A stretch of DNA of 64,000 bases, taken from assembly GCA_036362985.1 (NCBI GenBank), contig JAYGXS010000005.1, forward strand, positions 26,407,094 through 26,471,093. Direction: 5' to 3'. Source of the stretch: Ligula intestinalis. Lineage: Eukaryota > Platyhelminthes > Cestoda > Diphyllobothriidea > Diphyllobothriidae. The notes beneath the pieces were generated by a model. That model was not told the DNA's origin. It searched no databases and saw only the letters and a program-made list of their open reading frames with translations. Of the stretch, positions 20,498 to 31,738 are shown in pieces. Every line of letters begins with the position of its first letter. The first letter of the stretch is position 1. Both the position numbers and the translations under genes were made by a program.

Positions 20498-20600
20498 GTG
20501 GGGCACACACACGTGCGTCCAGGTAATCAGGGCTGCCCAAGCTCCACTTGAACATGTCCCTTTCGCCCACCCTCGGCCGACACGGCCTACACTACCGGAC
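20495..20600 (+). repeat. Dispersed repeat R2, plus-strand copy
   Basis: Contains ACACGTGCGTCCAGGTAATC, CACTTGAACATGTCCC and CCCACCCTCGGCCGACACGG. It directly borders the 5' end of LINE copy C. Confidence 0.5.
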
Positions 20601-20664
20601 ACGACATCCCTCGGGTACTGTTTTATGTGTAGCGCTAGTGCAGATGGGAATCTCACTTTATCCT

Positions 20665-20804
20665 GTGGGCAAACTGGGCTTTGTAGCCGGCAACTGGGCT
20701 TATTTGCCGGCGGATTTTGTTATTTAACATTCCGTCCCAAGCTCATTTGGGCTTTATACGTGGCTGGGCTTATTAGCCGTGGGCTTAATAACCGGCGACT
20801 ACTG
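20665..20804 (-). repeat. DNA-transposon end fragment, inverted copy
   Basis: The minus strand starts CAGTAGTCGCCGGTTATTAA and follows 261-395 for about 130 bases, including GCTTGGGACGGAAT. It is not flanked by TA at its outer end (CAATGG follows), unlike the copy at 261. Confidence 0.6.
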
Positions 20805-20897
20805 CAATGGGAATTTGGCCCGAAGATTGTAGTCCTCCAATCTTCAACCACTTCCTAGACGGTACTCCCCCTCATATAGAAATTAAAGAGGGTTTTT

Positions 20898-20953
20898 AAT
20901 AATTTCAGGTGACTATGCGGAGCGAAAGCGGAGCCAGCGACCCTAAAATTATT
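20898..20953. repeat. Short palindrome with paired GCGGAGC units
   Basis: AATAATTT..AGGT at the left pairs with ACC..AAATTATT at the right. Inside are two direct GCGGAGC copies (20917 and 20928) separated by GAAA. Purpose unknown; possibly a small transposon relic. Confidence 0.4.
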
Positions 20954-20959
20954 GAATCC

Positions 20960-22224
20960 TTCTCATTGCCTTACGTTTAGTACTTCGATGAATATACAAT
21001 AAAACCGAATGTTTGCACCGTACTAAGACCGTCTGCCGCGGCTGTGTGGTCTTGCCAAAGAGCGATAGACACACAGGCGAACCGGAGGTGCGCGCGCTGG
21101 TGTGTCCGCTCTCGTCCTAGCAAAAGTCAACGGGTCGATTACCGCTACCAGCTAGTGAGATTTAGTCAGAAGGCGGGAGTACTGGGTTATGTACCAGACA
21201 GCGCGCGTCGGGCTTGCAACCTGTTAAATCATGCGGCCAGAATGTGGGAGAGTTTTCGCTTTGCGTGCGCTAAATAATGCACCACCCTCCTCCGCCCTCC
21301 GGCACTTACTACTGTCGGCAGTCAAGCTGGCCGACCGCCCCCAGACCGAATTGCCTGATTTTTGCTGGTGCTGTTACCAATAGGAAAATTCGAGGCCTCG
21401 AGGCGCAGCCAATTTTCGTCTGCTTTTCGCTGATTTTACACGCCTGCCGCCGAAGTGAAAATAAAACCACAGTTTGTTGGTGGTTGAATAGCCCGCTTCT
21501 GAGGCAAGTCTCTCGCCAAGGTGTGAAACACACAGAACTATAAAATCGAATACCGGCTTTCTCGGGAAATGTTAACCGAAATTCTAACATGTGCTTTTGT
21601 TTCGAAAAGTACATTGCTGAAATAGGCTTGTAATATTAATTATCGTGTAGTCTATTCGCAGCATATTTTGGTCATGCCAGGGTGCCAGCGTTTTAGCGAA
21701 CGCTTTTCAGGCAGCCTAGAAAACTGCCCTTATGTTGTACGTAGGTTTCTTACTGATTTTGGATGTCTTTACAGACAATAATATCCCTCACTTAAAACAG
21801 GCAATCGAGTGAAAAATCCGTCTTCTTTAAATATTATACTTGAAGAAAAATTTCCTTTCAGTTTAAAAAGTGTATTATTAAGAGGTTATTTAAGAACGTG
21901 AAATTTCCATCAATAGAGTAGTGCACCTTCTACGTACCTATTCACTGCACTCAGCACAGATACTAGCTCAAAGCCGATCTTGTGCGATAGCAGCCACTTG
22001 GAACCCAAAATCAGCCGCTGAAGCATGGCGCCTTTGGCCTGCAAGGCCCGCACGTCCACGCCAGATTTTACCCATCTCAAAGTCATGCCATTACCGTTAG
22101 TCTAGACATTAGCCACGTGATTGGCTGCCGTAACAAAGCATGCACCCGCATTTCGCAGATTCCTGACGCTCTCGTCACTTCGGAATTGATGCCTTCCCAG
22201 CCGGACTGTAGACATGAGAGAGCT
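20960..22224. other. Intergenic stretch
   Basis: Several short ORFs (21044-21277, 21277-21543 and 21309-21614) overlap on both strands and carry no recognisable motif. 21960-22220 may be the 5' part of the following R1 copy. Confidence 0.4.
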
Positions 22225-22385
22225 AAAACTCGTTCCATCTATTCTCGTATCCTCCTGTGCAGAATACACTATTCCTAACACTCTGGCCTTCCCACAGCCT
22301 TCTGTCTTCTCTCCTAAGGAACCATGGTCTGAGGATCGCAGTTGCTAGGGTTTAACTTTCTCAACCCCCTGCGATAGTGCCATTG
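22225..22385 (+). repeat. Dispersed repeat R1, copy 5
   Basis: Contains CAGAATACACTATTCCTAAC, TCTCTCCTAAGGAACC-type sequence and GAGGATCGCAGTTGCTAGGG, then CCCCTGCGATAGTGCCA. The last block marks a 3' extension shared by several copies. Confidence 0.6.
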
Positions 22386-22815
22386 TTTGAGGCAGTTCTG
22401 AGTGGTTCCTCAACAATCCCCGTGTGTTTTTGACATCTGAATTGCAGTTTTAGCCTGCGTTCTTTCATTTCTGAGGAAACTGATGCGCGCATATGAAGTG
22501 AATCCTTCGAACAGAACGTTTCAGGTTCCATTTGAAAATTAATATGAACAGTTGAGCTGAAATCTATAAATATGGTATGCTGTCAGTATGGTAAATAATT
22601 AGGTACCCATAAGGTCTCGTTAATTAAGGATATACTTGCGGATGCGAGTACATTGGGCGTACGCAAAGACAACTGGCAACCAGGGCCACTGATCGCTTGC
22701 CTAATTGGCTTTTCAAGCAGGAAGACGGAGTACTGTGATCTCCGATTGCTAAAAACCTGCTAGACAGTAGTCATTCTGTTGACCTCAGAGGAGCGCACAA
22801 GCCTTCCCTGCTGAT

Positions 22816-22842
22816 GTGGGTTCGAATCCCACCGAGACCACG
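22816..22842 (+). repeat. tRNA T-arm-like relic (SINE or tRNA pseudogene)
   Basis: GTGGGTTCGAATCCCACC forms a perfect five-pair T stem with a seven-base loop, followed by GAGACCACGA. No matching acceptor 5' strand, D arm or anticodon arm is found at the right distance upstream. It is therefore a pseudogene or SINE head rather than a working tRNA. Confidence 0.45.
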
Positions 22843-22859
22843 AATTTTTCACAACTGGG

Positions 22860-24634
22860 TCAATCGGATTATTGAAATCTGCCAAACGCCTATAAACCTG
22901 TATCACTGTAGATTATATTTTCAACTGCGCAATTTTCTATCTGCTGGGGAAATTGCACTCACGCACACAGCACTGTGGTACAGATTGCTCTGCAATACAA
23001 AGCCTTCTACAATTGAGAAAACTAGGTCTGGACATGTTAAGCAGGTTTCCGAAAATTCCTCAATTCTTCAACTCGTGATCTGAGAAATTGTGGCGTACGC
23101 AGTGCACTTTGCCGTTCTTGCAGTTGGGACAGGTTCTAATCAGTAAGCAGGCGGTGGCACCATCGTGAACTCCAAATTACCGAGGCGGGTAAATTATCTC
23201 TGCTCTGGTTTAAGCGCCACCGCATGGTCGACTGGACAGGTTGTTTATCAAACTCGGAGACCTGCCGTTTGTTCAAACACTGGACACACACAAACTAATT
23301 TATCTGGTGGGCTCAGAGTTCTTCTACCTACAGGAATATTACATAATAAGTAGAAGAAGGTAAAACTTTCTCTGGGACCTTCCTTATTCAGTTACCTGGG
23401 CCTCGCGTATTCTGGACCATTCTATATAATATGTTTAAGGTGTTCCAGCAGAGAATTCTTCACAGACTACTGTGACCATACGACAAGTTCACTTGCGATC
23501 GAACGCATTTAAACGACTGCTAATAGGGAGGGGGGTGGGTCCCATTTCGCTTGCTGCCCGCCAAGTTAAGCAAATGAATTTTATGCAATGCGCTCGGACG
23601 ATTCCTAGACAAATATCCTGTCGACTTTCAGATCAAAAGCAGACTTCTGAAAAAAAACTTTGGGAAGCATATAACCGTGTTGTCCGGGGCTACAGGACGC
23701 ACTTAAAACCCTTAAGTTTTTCTTTAAAAAACGACAATGCGCCTTACATATTGATTAATTCTGGTCATTGACTCCGAATTGATTTTGTGCGATGCATGGA
23801 GCTGCGTTACTCTGTACTCAGGAGCATCGGGAACAAGCATACTACGCGGACTTAAGGCTATTGGTCCCGTAGTTGAACATGGAGATACAACAGCTGCGGG
23901 AGAATTTAACATTGATTAATAAATCGTATGAAAGTGAAAGAAGCAAGAAGATGAACTGCGACAAGTAAAGAAGACCGAACGGAGTTCCTGAGGGCGCAAA
24001 CCGAGATGGTCACAGTCAGAGGACAACACTGAACAGAGAACAGTAGGTAGAAGCGTCTCTACGGTTTCTTTTCGAATGAAGGCAACAATGTCAGCATGGG
24101 AAATGGGTATTAATGAGTTTCGGGGCGGTCCTTCCTAGGGCTTTACTTTTATGAAAAGACGTAATTTCTCTATCCGCACACGAAACACCGTCTCGCAGTA
24201 ACAGCCAAAAGATTATGAAGGAAGACTGATAACTTTCCGCGCAGAGTGCAAGAACAAGATGACGGTCAGAGTACACCACCAAAAGGTGAGTATACTGTGT
24301 TGTATTTTATGTGTTATAACCGAAAAATTTTAGGAGTTATTGCGAATACGCTGACGTTAAATTTAGAGGTATCAGACTGTGTTTTTTACGCATTACAACT
24401 GGGCGAGGCTGAAACTTCTTGTGAATACGCTCATTAGCGTTTGAAAAATGCTAAGAGTGATTCTCAATGCACTCAATAAAGTTTAATTGGCTGTTATGTT
24501 TCACTCAGTGTGCCTTATAGTCCGGTGTGTCTTATATAATACAGAAGTTCAAACAGTAAGCCATTCATTGAGAGTTCGACTTACAATCGAATGCTGTCCT
24601 AAGTGCGGAAAGTACAGTGATTTTTTCGTCTAGT
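22860..24634. other. Intergenic stretch
   Basis: No gene recognised. 24507-24535 contains GTGTGCCTTATAGTCC and a second similar unit (GGTGTGTCTTATATA), discussed as a finding. Confidence 0.4.
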
Positions 24635-24925
24635 GACTAGCTCCACATAAAGTGCACTTGTGAACGCTTGTCGAAGTGCACTTTGGACTCCCTCGCTGTT
24701 TCTGGCCTCTCGAACAACCAATCACAGACTGACTCACACAGGACCTCGTGTGGCTACTGCCGAGCAAACATCACATCAGATGCCGTCCTCTGGCTTGCGG
24801 TTGTGCGGCCGTCTGATAGTCAATTTCCTTCTACTTATTCTCCCTTTTATTCTGTGTAGAATATATTTTTCATATCATTGGCCGTCCCAAGACTTCTCTT
24901 ATCGCAGGGAGTTAAGTAATTGAAA
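24635..24925 (+). repeat. Dispersed repeat R1, copy 6 (long form)
   Basis: About 290 bp. Matches 27985-28325 from ACTAGCTCCACA and GTGCACTTGTGAACGCTTGT, through ACAACCAATCACAG, CACACAGGACCTC, TGGCTTGCGGTTGTGC and GTCTGATAGTCAATTTCC, to the R1 core. This defines the full 5' extent of the family. Confidence 0.65.
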
Positions 24926-25045
24926 CCCTAGCAACTGCGATCTTCAGACCGTGGTTCTTTAGGAAAGAAGAAGTCGGCGGAGGCCAGAGTAATAGGAATA
25001 GTTTATTCTGTATACAGAAGAACGGAGAAAAAGCAGGAAAAAGTT
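24926..25045 (-). repeat. Dispersed repeat R1, copy 7 (inverted)
   Basis: The minus strand reads CAGAATAAACTATTCCTATT, TAAAGAACCACGGTCTGAAG and ATCGCAGTTGCTAGGG. It is joined tail-to-tail to copy 6. Confidence 0.6.
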
Positions 25046-25274
25046 TGACTTCGGAGCGCACGACCAGCTAGGAGGCTAGATGGGCCCTAAGTGGGGTCAG
25101 CAGCAGGCATGCCAGCGGCAGCGAGAACGGTCATTGTCTGGTCGGCCTTGAAGGTTATTGGCCCGACAGACTGCATCGATCTAGGCGTGCATGAGTCTTA
25201 TTCGTCACCGGGCGAGACCAGCTTTGCAACCTGTGTGATTGGCTGTTCAAGAGGCCGCCTTTATTGCCTATGTA

Positions 25275-25380
25275 TTGTGAGTCACCACACTCTCCTTTCC
25301 TAAGGAACCGGGCCTGAAGCTTGCAGCCGTTAGAGTTAACTTTTATAGCCTAAACCACCCCTAGATTATCGTGCCAATGC
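25275..25380 (+). repeat. Dispersed repeat R1, copy 8 (3' part)
   Basis: TTTCCTAAGGAACCGGGCCT, GCAGCCGTTAGAGTTAAC and ATTATCGTGCCAATGC. The 5' portion is poorly preserved. Confidence 0.5.
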
Positions 25381-26044
25381 ATGGAACGGCCAATTTATAC
25401 TTCCCCGAGTATTTGCTATGATTTTTCCAGCCATTATTCATAGTGTCAGAATAAACGGTCACCTTTTTCGTACAGATTTGCCTTAGAGGGGCTTCTGTTT
25501 ACGTTCGACTAACTCGACTGAGAATCTGGCGGTTTCTGAACATGCAATTGTTAATAAAACTGCACATTTTGTCAGTTTGAAACAAAGTAACATTTTCTCT
25601 GTGAATACCTACTAGTAAAGGTCTGGATCTCCTAGGATTCCACTCGTTCCTTTATTTTAAATCAACCTAGCTTCACTTGAGATGGCCTTCTTAAAGTTGT
25701 TTCTCATAAATTTTCAATTTCTGTGATGCCTAACCTGTCTCGAGTTACCATGTCTTATAGGATTTCTTATGGTGTTCTAGATATTCCACAACTGACTGTC
25801 GCAAATGCCAATATCGACCCTGTGTCGCGGAACACAGTGGGCACGGGGAAAATGGCTTGCTTGGTACTTAGTTTGTAACGACAGTAGACTTTAACGGCGT
25901 CCACCACGCTGTTTCTTGTGTCCCCCAGTTGAGTATGGTGTCGTGCCAGTGCAGAAGACCAGAACCGGATCGACGCAGGGGTTAAAAAAGCTAAAGTGCT
26001 CGTCTACGCGTGCCACACATGGCCTGGTCTCCGATTGATATAAA
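25381..26044. other. Intergenic stretch
   Basis: No gene or clear repeat recognised. Confidence 0.4.
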
Positions 26045-26330
26045 TGTTAACCCTTAAACCTTACCTTAACGCCCTAACGTTAATTCTGAAACAATAAACT
26101 TAGTCTTATCTTCAAAGACGTACCCTATATCTTAGCTTATACCCATAACCCCAAAACCTAAATCCTAATCCTAACCATAGTCTCAAACCTGAACTGTTAT
26201 CTGAAAACCTCGACCCTAATACCAGCCTCACAACCTCGACGCTAATCGGAACTTTGAAACCCAAACTTCAATCTTAAAAGCCTAAATCTACCCCTAACGG
26301 AACAATCCTAAACGCTTCTTCAACCTTACT
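26045..26330 (+). repeat. Degenerate CCTAA-rich (telomere-like) tract
   Basis: Over about 285 bases, units such as ACCCTAA, ACCTAAATCCTAATCCTAA and AACCTCGACCCTAAT recur at roughly 5-7 base spacing, almost free of G. The repeat resembles decayed CCCTAA, the complement of the TTAGGG telomere unit of flatworms and other animals. It could instead be an unrelated pyrimidine/A-rich microsatellite. Confidence 0.55.
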
Positions 26331-27984
26331 ACCCGGTACAAACAAGTACTTTATTTTACTTTTGATCTTAACTTCTAATATTACCTAAACGAAACATGCC
26401 TGCCTTCATACAATAAAGTAAGTAGTTTTAACCAACAAAACAATTAAGATACCGTCGTCAATACAAACCGTAATATATGCACAGCCAGTTCAGGTGCCAT
26501 CGAAGTTGGTATGCTAGCCTGACCATCACTTATTAATGCATTTCTAAGTGCAGAACAGTCACTATTACGGTGGCCACCTTATGCATTGCAATATCTTCTG
26601 ATCCTACAAGATGAACCAAAAATAGTCGACAATTAGTATAGGATAAACTGCATCTTTGAATAAACACCTAACTGATGGAGTTATTGAGTATGCAGTTTGA
26701 ATTCTTCGAATTTTCCACTCATTTAACTTTCTTTTCTGCATTACATGCTCATCAACGAACAGAATCAGATTTTGACTTTCGAAAGTTGCTTAACACTTTC
26801 TTAACTGGCACACTTTTCCTAGCAGCCTTTCATGCACACCAATGTTACGTTGTTGGCTTACTAGTTCAACCTAATGTACCGATCAGCGTTCGTTTGGCCT
26901 AGCAATGGCCAGAATTACAGCAAGGACCGTGCACTATGCTGCAGCGCTCGAGCGTTCACTCGGCCAATTTTTATGGTCATGCGACTTGGCAAGTATCGAA
27001 CTCCGAGCCTGATTGGTTCACAGAAGACTGGCCTTCTGTGAGGCCGCGTATTGAACGAATCTGACTGCTTGTCGTTTCCGGCGCTTGAGCGCTACTCCTT
27101 ATCGCCTTGTGAGTGGAACTCACGCTTCATATTGACGCTTTTTATCGATTTTCGACTGCGCTTGGCTGATAAGCCGTTTTGAGCCTCCCATTCATTGCTC
27201 GGGGTGGTTTTGTAGTTTTTAAAGGCCATATAGTGATGATAATTCGGTAAATTGGTGTGTCACTGATGCGGATATCCGTCTTAGTTATTTGCCCGTCAGA
27301 CTACCGATAAGGCTGAATCGGTCAGTGTTCCTCCCTTCTCCGAAATACTGCGTGGCAGTTCTATTTTCTGTGCAAACAGTGCCCCTTGGGTACACCTGTA
27401 GAATGTAATCTAAATGTTATTATTAAAGCTAAGTTGTGGAATAAAAGACAATAGTTACCACGCCTCGATAGGATCCTGTTCAACAAATCACATGTCCTCG
27501 TCTGAAACTTTTCATTCGAACGCATTCTGTGGCGTCTTTGCACTCAGTTCTTCTCTTCCATGCGATTGATTGAGATTTATTTATTAAGTAAAAGAAAATT
27601 TTCCGCGGCAACAAGTTTTAGAAGCAAATTACTTGCTTAGGCGTTCTATTTTGACCATTTTTACACGAACTAAGTAGGTTTCGCAACACATAGTCGGCCT
27701 TTTGAATACCTCTGTGGGTAAAATATGACAACGCATTCATATTAACTCACCGTGTTCTGACTGTAACCTACAGAAGGTTACGAAGTGTTCAGGGTTCGGG
27801 TGTTAGCACAGCGACGTACATTCCTGGTACACTATTTACACTTATAAGAAAAGAAGAAGACTCGGTGCTCGTCGGAAGCCGTTCTTTATCTGAATTTTGG
27901 TCTAAATTTCAACTTATTTTCTTCCAGTTCTAATCAACTTTCAAAGCCCCATCCCGCCACCCACTTGGTAAAGACTCGTTGTAA
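26331..27984. other. Intergenic stretch
   Basis: AT-rich, without a recognisable gene. Short ORFs at 26675-26902 (+) and 27361-27543 (-) lack motifs. Confidence 0.4.
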
Positions 27985-28325
27985 TGACTAGCTCCACACG
28001 AAGTACACTTGTGAACGCTTGTCGCGACTAGCTCGATTCGAAGTGCATTTTGGGAACTCTTGCTGCTTCCGGCCTCTGGAACAACCAATCACAGGCCGAC
28101 GCACACAGGACCTCATGTGACGACTGCTGAGCAGACATGACCTCAGACCCCGTTCGCTGGCTTGCGGTTGTGCAGTCGTCTGATAGTCAATTTCCTACTG
28201 CCTATTCTGCCATTTATTTTGTTCAGAATATACTCTTCCTACCACATTGGCCTTCCTGTGACTTTTCTCTCCTCTTAACGAACCAGGCCTGGAGGATTGC
28301 AGCCGTTAGGGTTAACCGTATTAGC
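27985..28325 (+). repeat. Dispersed repeat R1, copy 9 (long form)
   Basis: About 340 bp, and the best-preserved copy: CAGAATATACTCTTCCTACC, TCTCCTCTTAACGAACCAGG, GGAGGATTGCAGCCGTTAGG and GTTAACCGTATTAGCCTTA. It includes an extra internal ACTAGCTCGATTCGAAGTGC duplication near its start, relative to copy 6. Confidence 0.65.
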
Positions 28326-28339
28326 CTTAAAACCCCTCG

Positions 28340-28440
28340 CTCTCGAGAAGAAAAAGATGACTCGATCGCTGGGACAATATGTTTATTCGACTGACGTTTC
28401 GATATCTATCGCGGATTCGTCATCAGAGACATGAGTAGCA
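28340..28440 (-). mobile_element. Penelope-like element terminal fragment
   Basis: Minus strand order: ATGTCTCTGATGACGAATCC, GATATCGAAACGTCAGTC, GAATAAACATATTGTCCCAG, CGATCGAGTCATC. Same order as 2899-2985. No coding part is attached. It lies directly against R1 copy 9. Confidence 0.55.
28397..28426 (-). ncRNA. Hammerhead-ribozyme-like motif
   Basis: CTGATGA and GAAAC boxes lie 19 bases apart in the correct order, followed by GTC. Helix II is imperfect in this copy (CGAATCC against ATAGATATC), suggesting decay. Confidence 0.4.
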
Positions 28441-30164
28441 GAAACTTACCCCTCGCTATCGTTTCAAAAAATGCCCGATTGCGCTTAGTGGGTTACGTAC
28501 GCGAGACAAGTACTTATCCCTAGCCACGGGTAAGTTCTACCATGGCATCAACAACAACAACAAGCTTAATGTGTACTTTCAGGTCTCAAACGGAAAGAGA
28601 CGAGGTGAGCGCCTTTTCTACGAAAGTAGGCATTCAGCAACAGCACCCTCCTGGCCATTCCAGCGTGCGAAGTCCAAAACTTGTTTAACAAGTCTTCCCG
28701 ACAAAACGGGGAAAATTGCAGGCATAATTACGAGAGTATTAAATGTCATCATTCGTATCGAAGCCGGTGCCAACATCCGTCTGGAAATTAGGATAGACTG
28801 GGGAGCGTTACTGTCATGCAAATGGCCCAGTAATTAAATATTAGTCCGCAGGAAGTAGACATACAACCACAAGAGGGGGCGTCTGGCATAAAGCTACTTG
28901 CTGATCTCACTTAGCCGTTTGCCTGGGGCTGGGAATAGCACTGACTGGTGACGATCAAGAACATGAAAACGACCATTGCGCCATTTGTTGTCCTGCTCGT
29001 CAACACTTTTCAAGCATAAATTGCCATTAACCATGCGACCTGCTCTGGGGTGTGGGGGAGCAAAAACGGAAATACACCCATCTTTGCCCTGCAATTGGGA
29101 TTAATCAGTGAGCACTGTTCGTGCTCGTTGCTTAAATTTTAGCATAACTATTTCGATAAGGTTATTCAGAGGCGCGAAAACCTTGAGCAGTTTCTTCTTC
29201 CAAATCGTGCTTCAAAACACCTTTAGCGACTTTGTATTCTAACCCATGCTTTGCTCGTACGCCTATGGGGCATGTCCCGCATGTCTGGCTCTCGTGTCCA
29301 CCAGCGCGTGCGCACCAGACGGTTTCAAAGCTTCGCTTAAGGTCACGGACGTCTGTTTGTCCTAATTGACTAATCACTTACAAAGGCCAGTTCAAAAATG
29401 ACCCTATTGTGGTGACCGCTTACGTTCAGACACTCCCGGAGTCGGCGACCTTAGGGTCGGTTGCAAGCATCCGGGCCCGGCGACTAAACCCACCGGAATG
29501 CGACTCTGGGCTCTGGCCGGCTCATGGCTGGACTGCACTCTTCTGGGAGTCACTTACCTATTACTCGCATTCTACTCCTTCTGCATTTAATTAAATTATC
29601 TAAAACATGCTGGCTCTCTATGCCTTATTTACTAGTTTATAACCATCGGGATACTTTCATCTTCTATTATCTGGCCGGATTACTTCGTATCCTACATTGT
29701 TGACCTCGACGTTCTTTCTATCCTACAAAGGAATTTTGGCATACGGGCATCGTTAAGATTTACTATTTTCTATTTTTGGGGACAGTAGATGCTGCGCAAG
29801 TCACCGTGCCTGTGCCTATTTTGTTGTGGCACACTCGGTGGGCATCTACGTTCGTGACAGTCGAACTGTTGCATGTTTACTAGGAAATTTTGTAGGAATG
29901 ATGAGTAAGACACGCACCCTGCGACCCGCATGAGACATGGGCAGTCCACGCCGCTGCGCTCAGCTCGCGCGGTCCAAACAATCACCATCAAAGCTGCCAA
30001 GACAGAGAGAGAGAGAGCATCCCGGAATTACGGCCACTAGACCACACTTGGGATTCCGTCCCGAGCGGGATGGATGCAGCAGGCAGCATCGTTAGTCTCT
30101 CTGACGACGCTACATTCTCACATGACCCTCACAGTTGAACGCTATGTAAGACCGAGTGGCGACT
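28441..30164. other. Intergenic stretch
   Basis: No gene recognised. ORFs at 28571-28837 (+), 28894-29094 (-), 29162-29377 (-) and 29770-30000 (-) lack family signatures. Confidence 0.4.
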
Positions 30165-30305
30165 GTCTCCTAACTTTTTTAGTAGACAATATATTGTTCC
30201 TACTACTAAGGCCTTCCCAAGACTGCTCGCTCCTCTCCTAAGGAATCGGGCCTAGAAGATCGCAGCCGTTCTGGCTAAACGGTCAATAGCGTTAACAACT
30301 TGCGA
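30165..30305 (+). repeat. Dispersed repeat R1, copy 10
   Basis: Contains TTCCTACTACTAAGGCCTTC, CTCCTCTCCTAAGGAATCGG and GAAGATCGCAGCCGTTCTGG, then an ACTTGCGATATGATCTTGCC 3' extension. Confidence 0.6.
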
Positions 30306-31683
30306 TATGATCTTGCCGGTTTCGATTTAATTTTTATCGGTTTCGTTCTTCTGCATATACTGCTTTCCACTGTGTGACTGCCAGTGGGGTTCAAGATCCG
30401 TGAGTACCCGTGTACCAACGTGAATATATGCTCAACGATACTCACTGGTCAACCTATCCTCGAGGAAGCCAAGTAATTTTATGTGACTACACCCTTAGCT
30501 CTTATCCCCGCATGTCATGCCAACCAAAAAGGAAGTGAATAGGACAAAATAATAATGACCACAAGGCCTGCCCACAAAATCTGACCGTTCTTATTCCCTC
30601 TCTCTCAGTACTTTTGCTGATCTGCTTTGCTAGGTTTTATACTACTGCTAAAGTAGTAATGGTAGCTGCTTGAGTCCACCCTCTTCTAGGCCCCTCTTGC
30701 ATTCGACGAGAGAGACAGCATTTTATAATTGCGATCTAAGTTGTCCACCGCTGTTTCACGATCCACATAAATCTGTCTATCATTAAACAGACTTTTATAG
30801 TATTCACCTCACTCTCTCCTTCGTCACCCACACAGGTCCAATGTAAAGGCCACATCAAAGCAACTGGTGGTGGACGTGGACGCCGTGGTCGACAAAACTG
30901 AACATCTGCCACATCCAGTCTGCTCCCCAACTCAGACGAATTAGGAGACATTGGTGTCTGGTAGAGCTGACTTTTCTTGTCAGTTGCCGATCCTTCAAAG
31001 CAGGCTTGTCAGGGCGTCGTGGTACATTCAAAGAGCATTGGTTCTTATTTTTAAGTAGTGCACCTCATATAGCCCTACTTCCAGCATTTTGTCCCATTGA
31101 AACCGTGGTTCTAAGGGTTTTCTGGGTGAGAAATTAGGATAGGCAGTGGAATATACTTTAATAAATGCTATATGCATTTTAGTTTATTGTATTTAGACAT
31201 TTCGTTTATTTTTATCTGTAGATTTTCCTAATCTATATTATCGTTTAACGTATTGCGACAACAACAGAATATCAAATTGAACTTTTCTTGAAATTACTGA
31301 AAAAATAAAATGGTGGTTAAGAGGTCGTGTACTTCAGCTTGCCTGAAGTCCAATAACCGTTCTAAAATAAGATAAGTACAGTCTGCGACGCGAAGCGAAG
31401 CACCGCGCATACAGTCCGTTTACGTGAGGAACAACTTATTCCCAGGGGCCGCGGGAAACATATTCAATTACATTTTTCCACTTTAAACTTACTTCTACTA
31501 ATTTCTTTCACTGTCTATTCTATTTTCCCACCCCCCAAATCCCCATAACCACCGTTTCCGTAGGACAAAATGCTGGAACTAGAGGTATATGAGATGCACT
31601 ACTTTAATTACTTTTGCCTAGCCGACTATGGATGAGAATGGGCGTAGTGTCTCGCGTGATGCGGAGTCACCATCCACGCATGC
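30306..31683. other. Intergenic stretch
   Basis: No gene recognised. 31384-31410 has a GCGACGCGAAGCGAAGC run reminiscent of the palindrome at 20917-20940. Confidence 0.4.

Positions 31684-31738
<55 letters not shown>

Noticed and set aside
22736..22842. A functional tRNA gene
   Set aside because: Only the T arm is convincing; no matching acceptor, D or anticodon arm at proper spacing.
24635..28325. R1 copies 6 and 9 considered as paired LTRs of a 3.7 kb retrotransposon
   Set aside because: No gag/pol trace lies between them, and many other solitary or inverted R1 copies exist.
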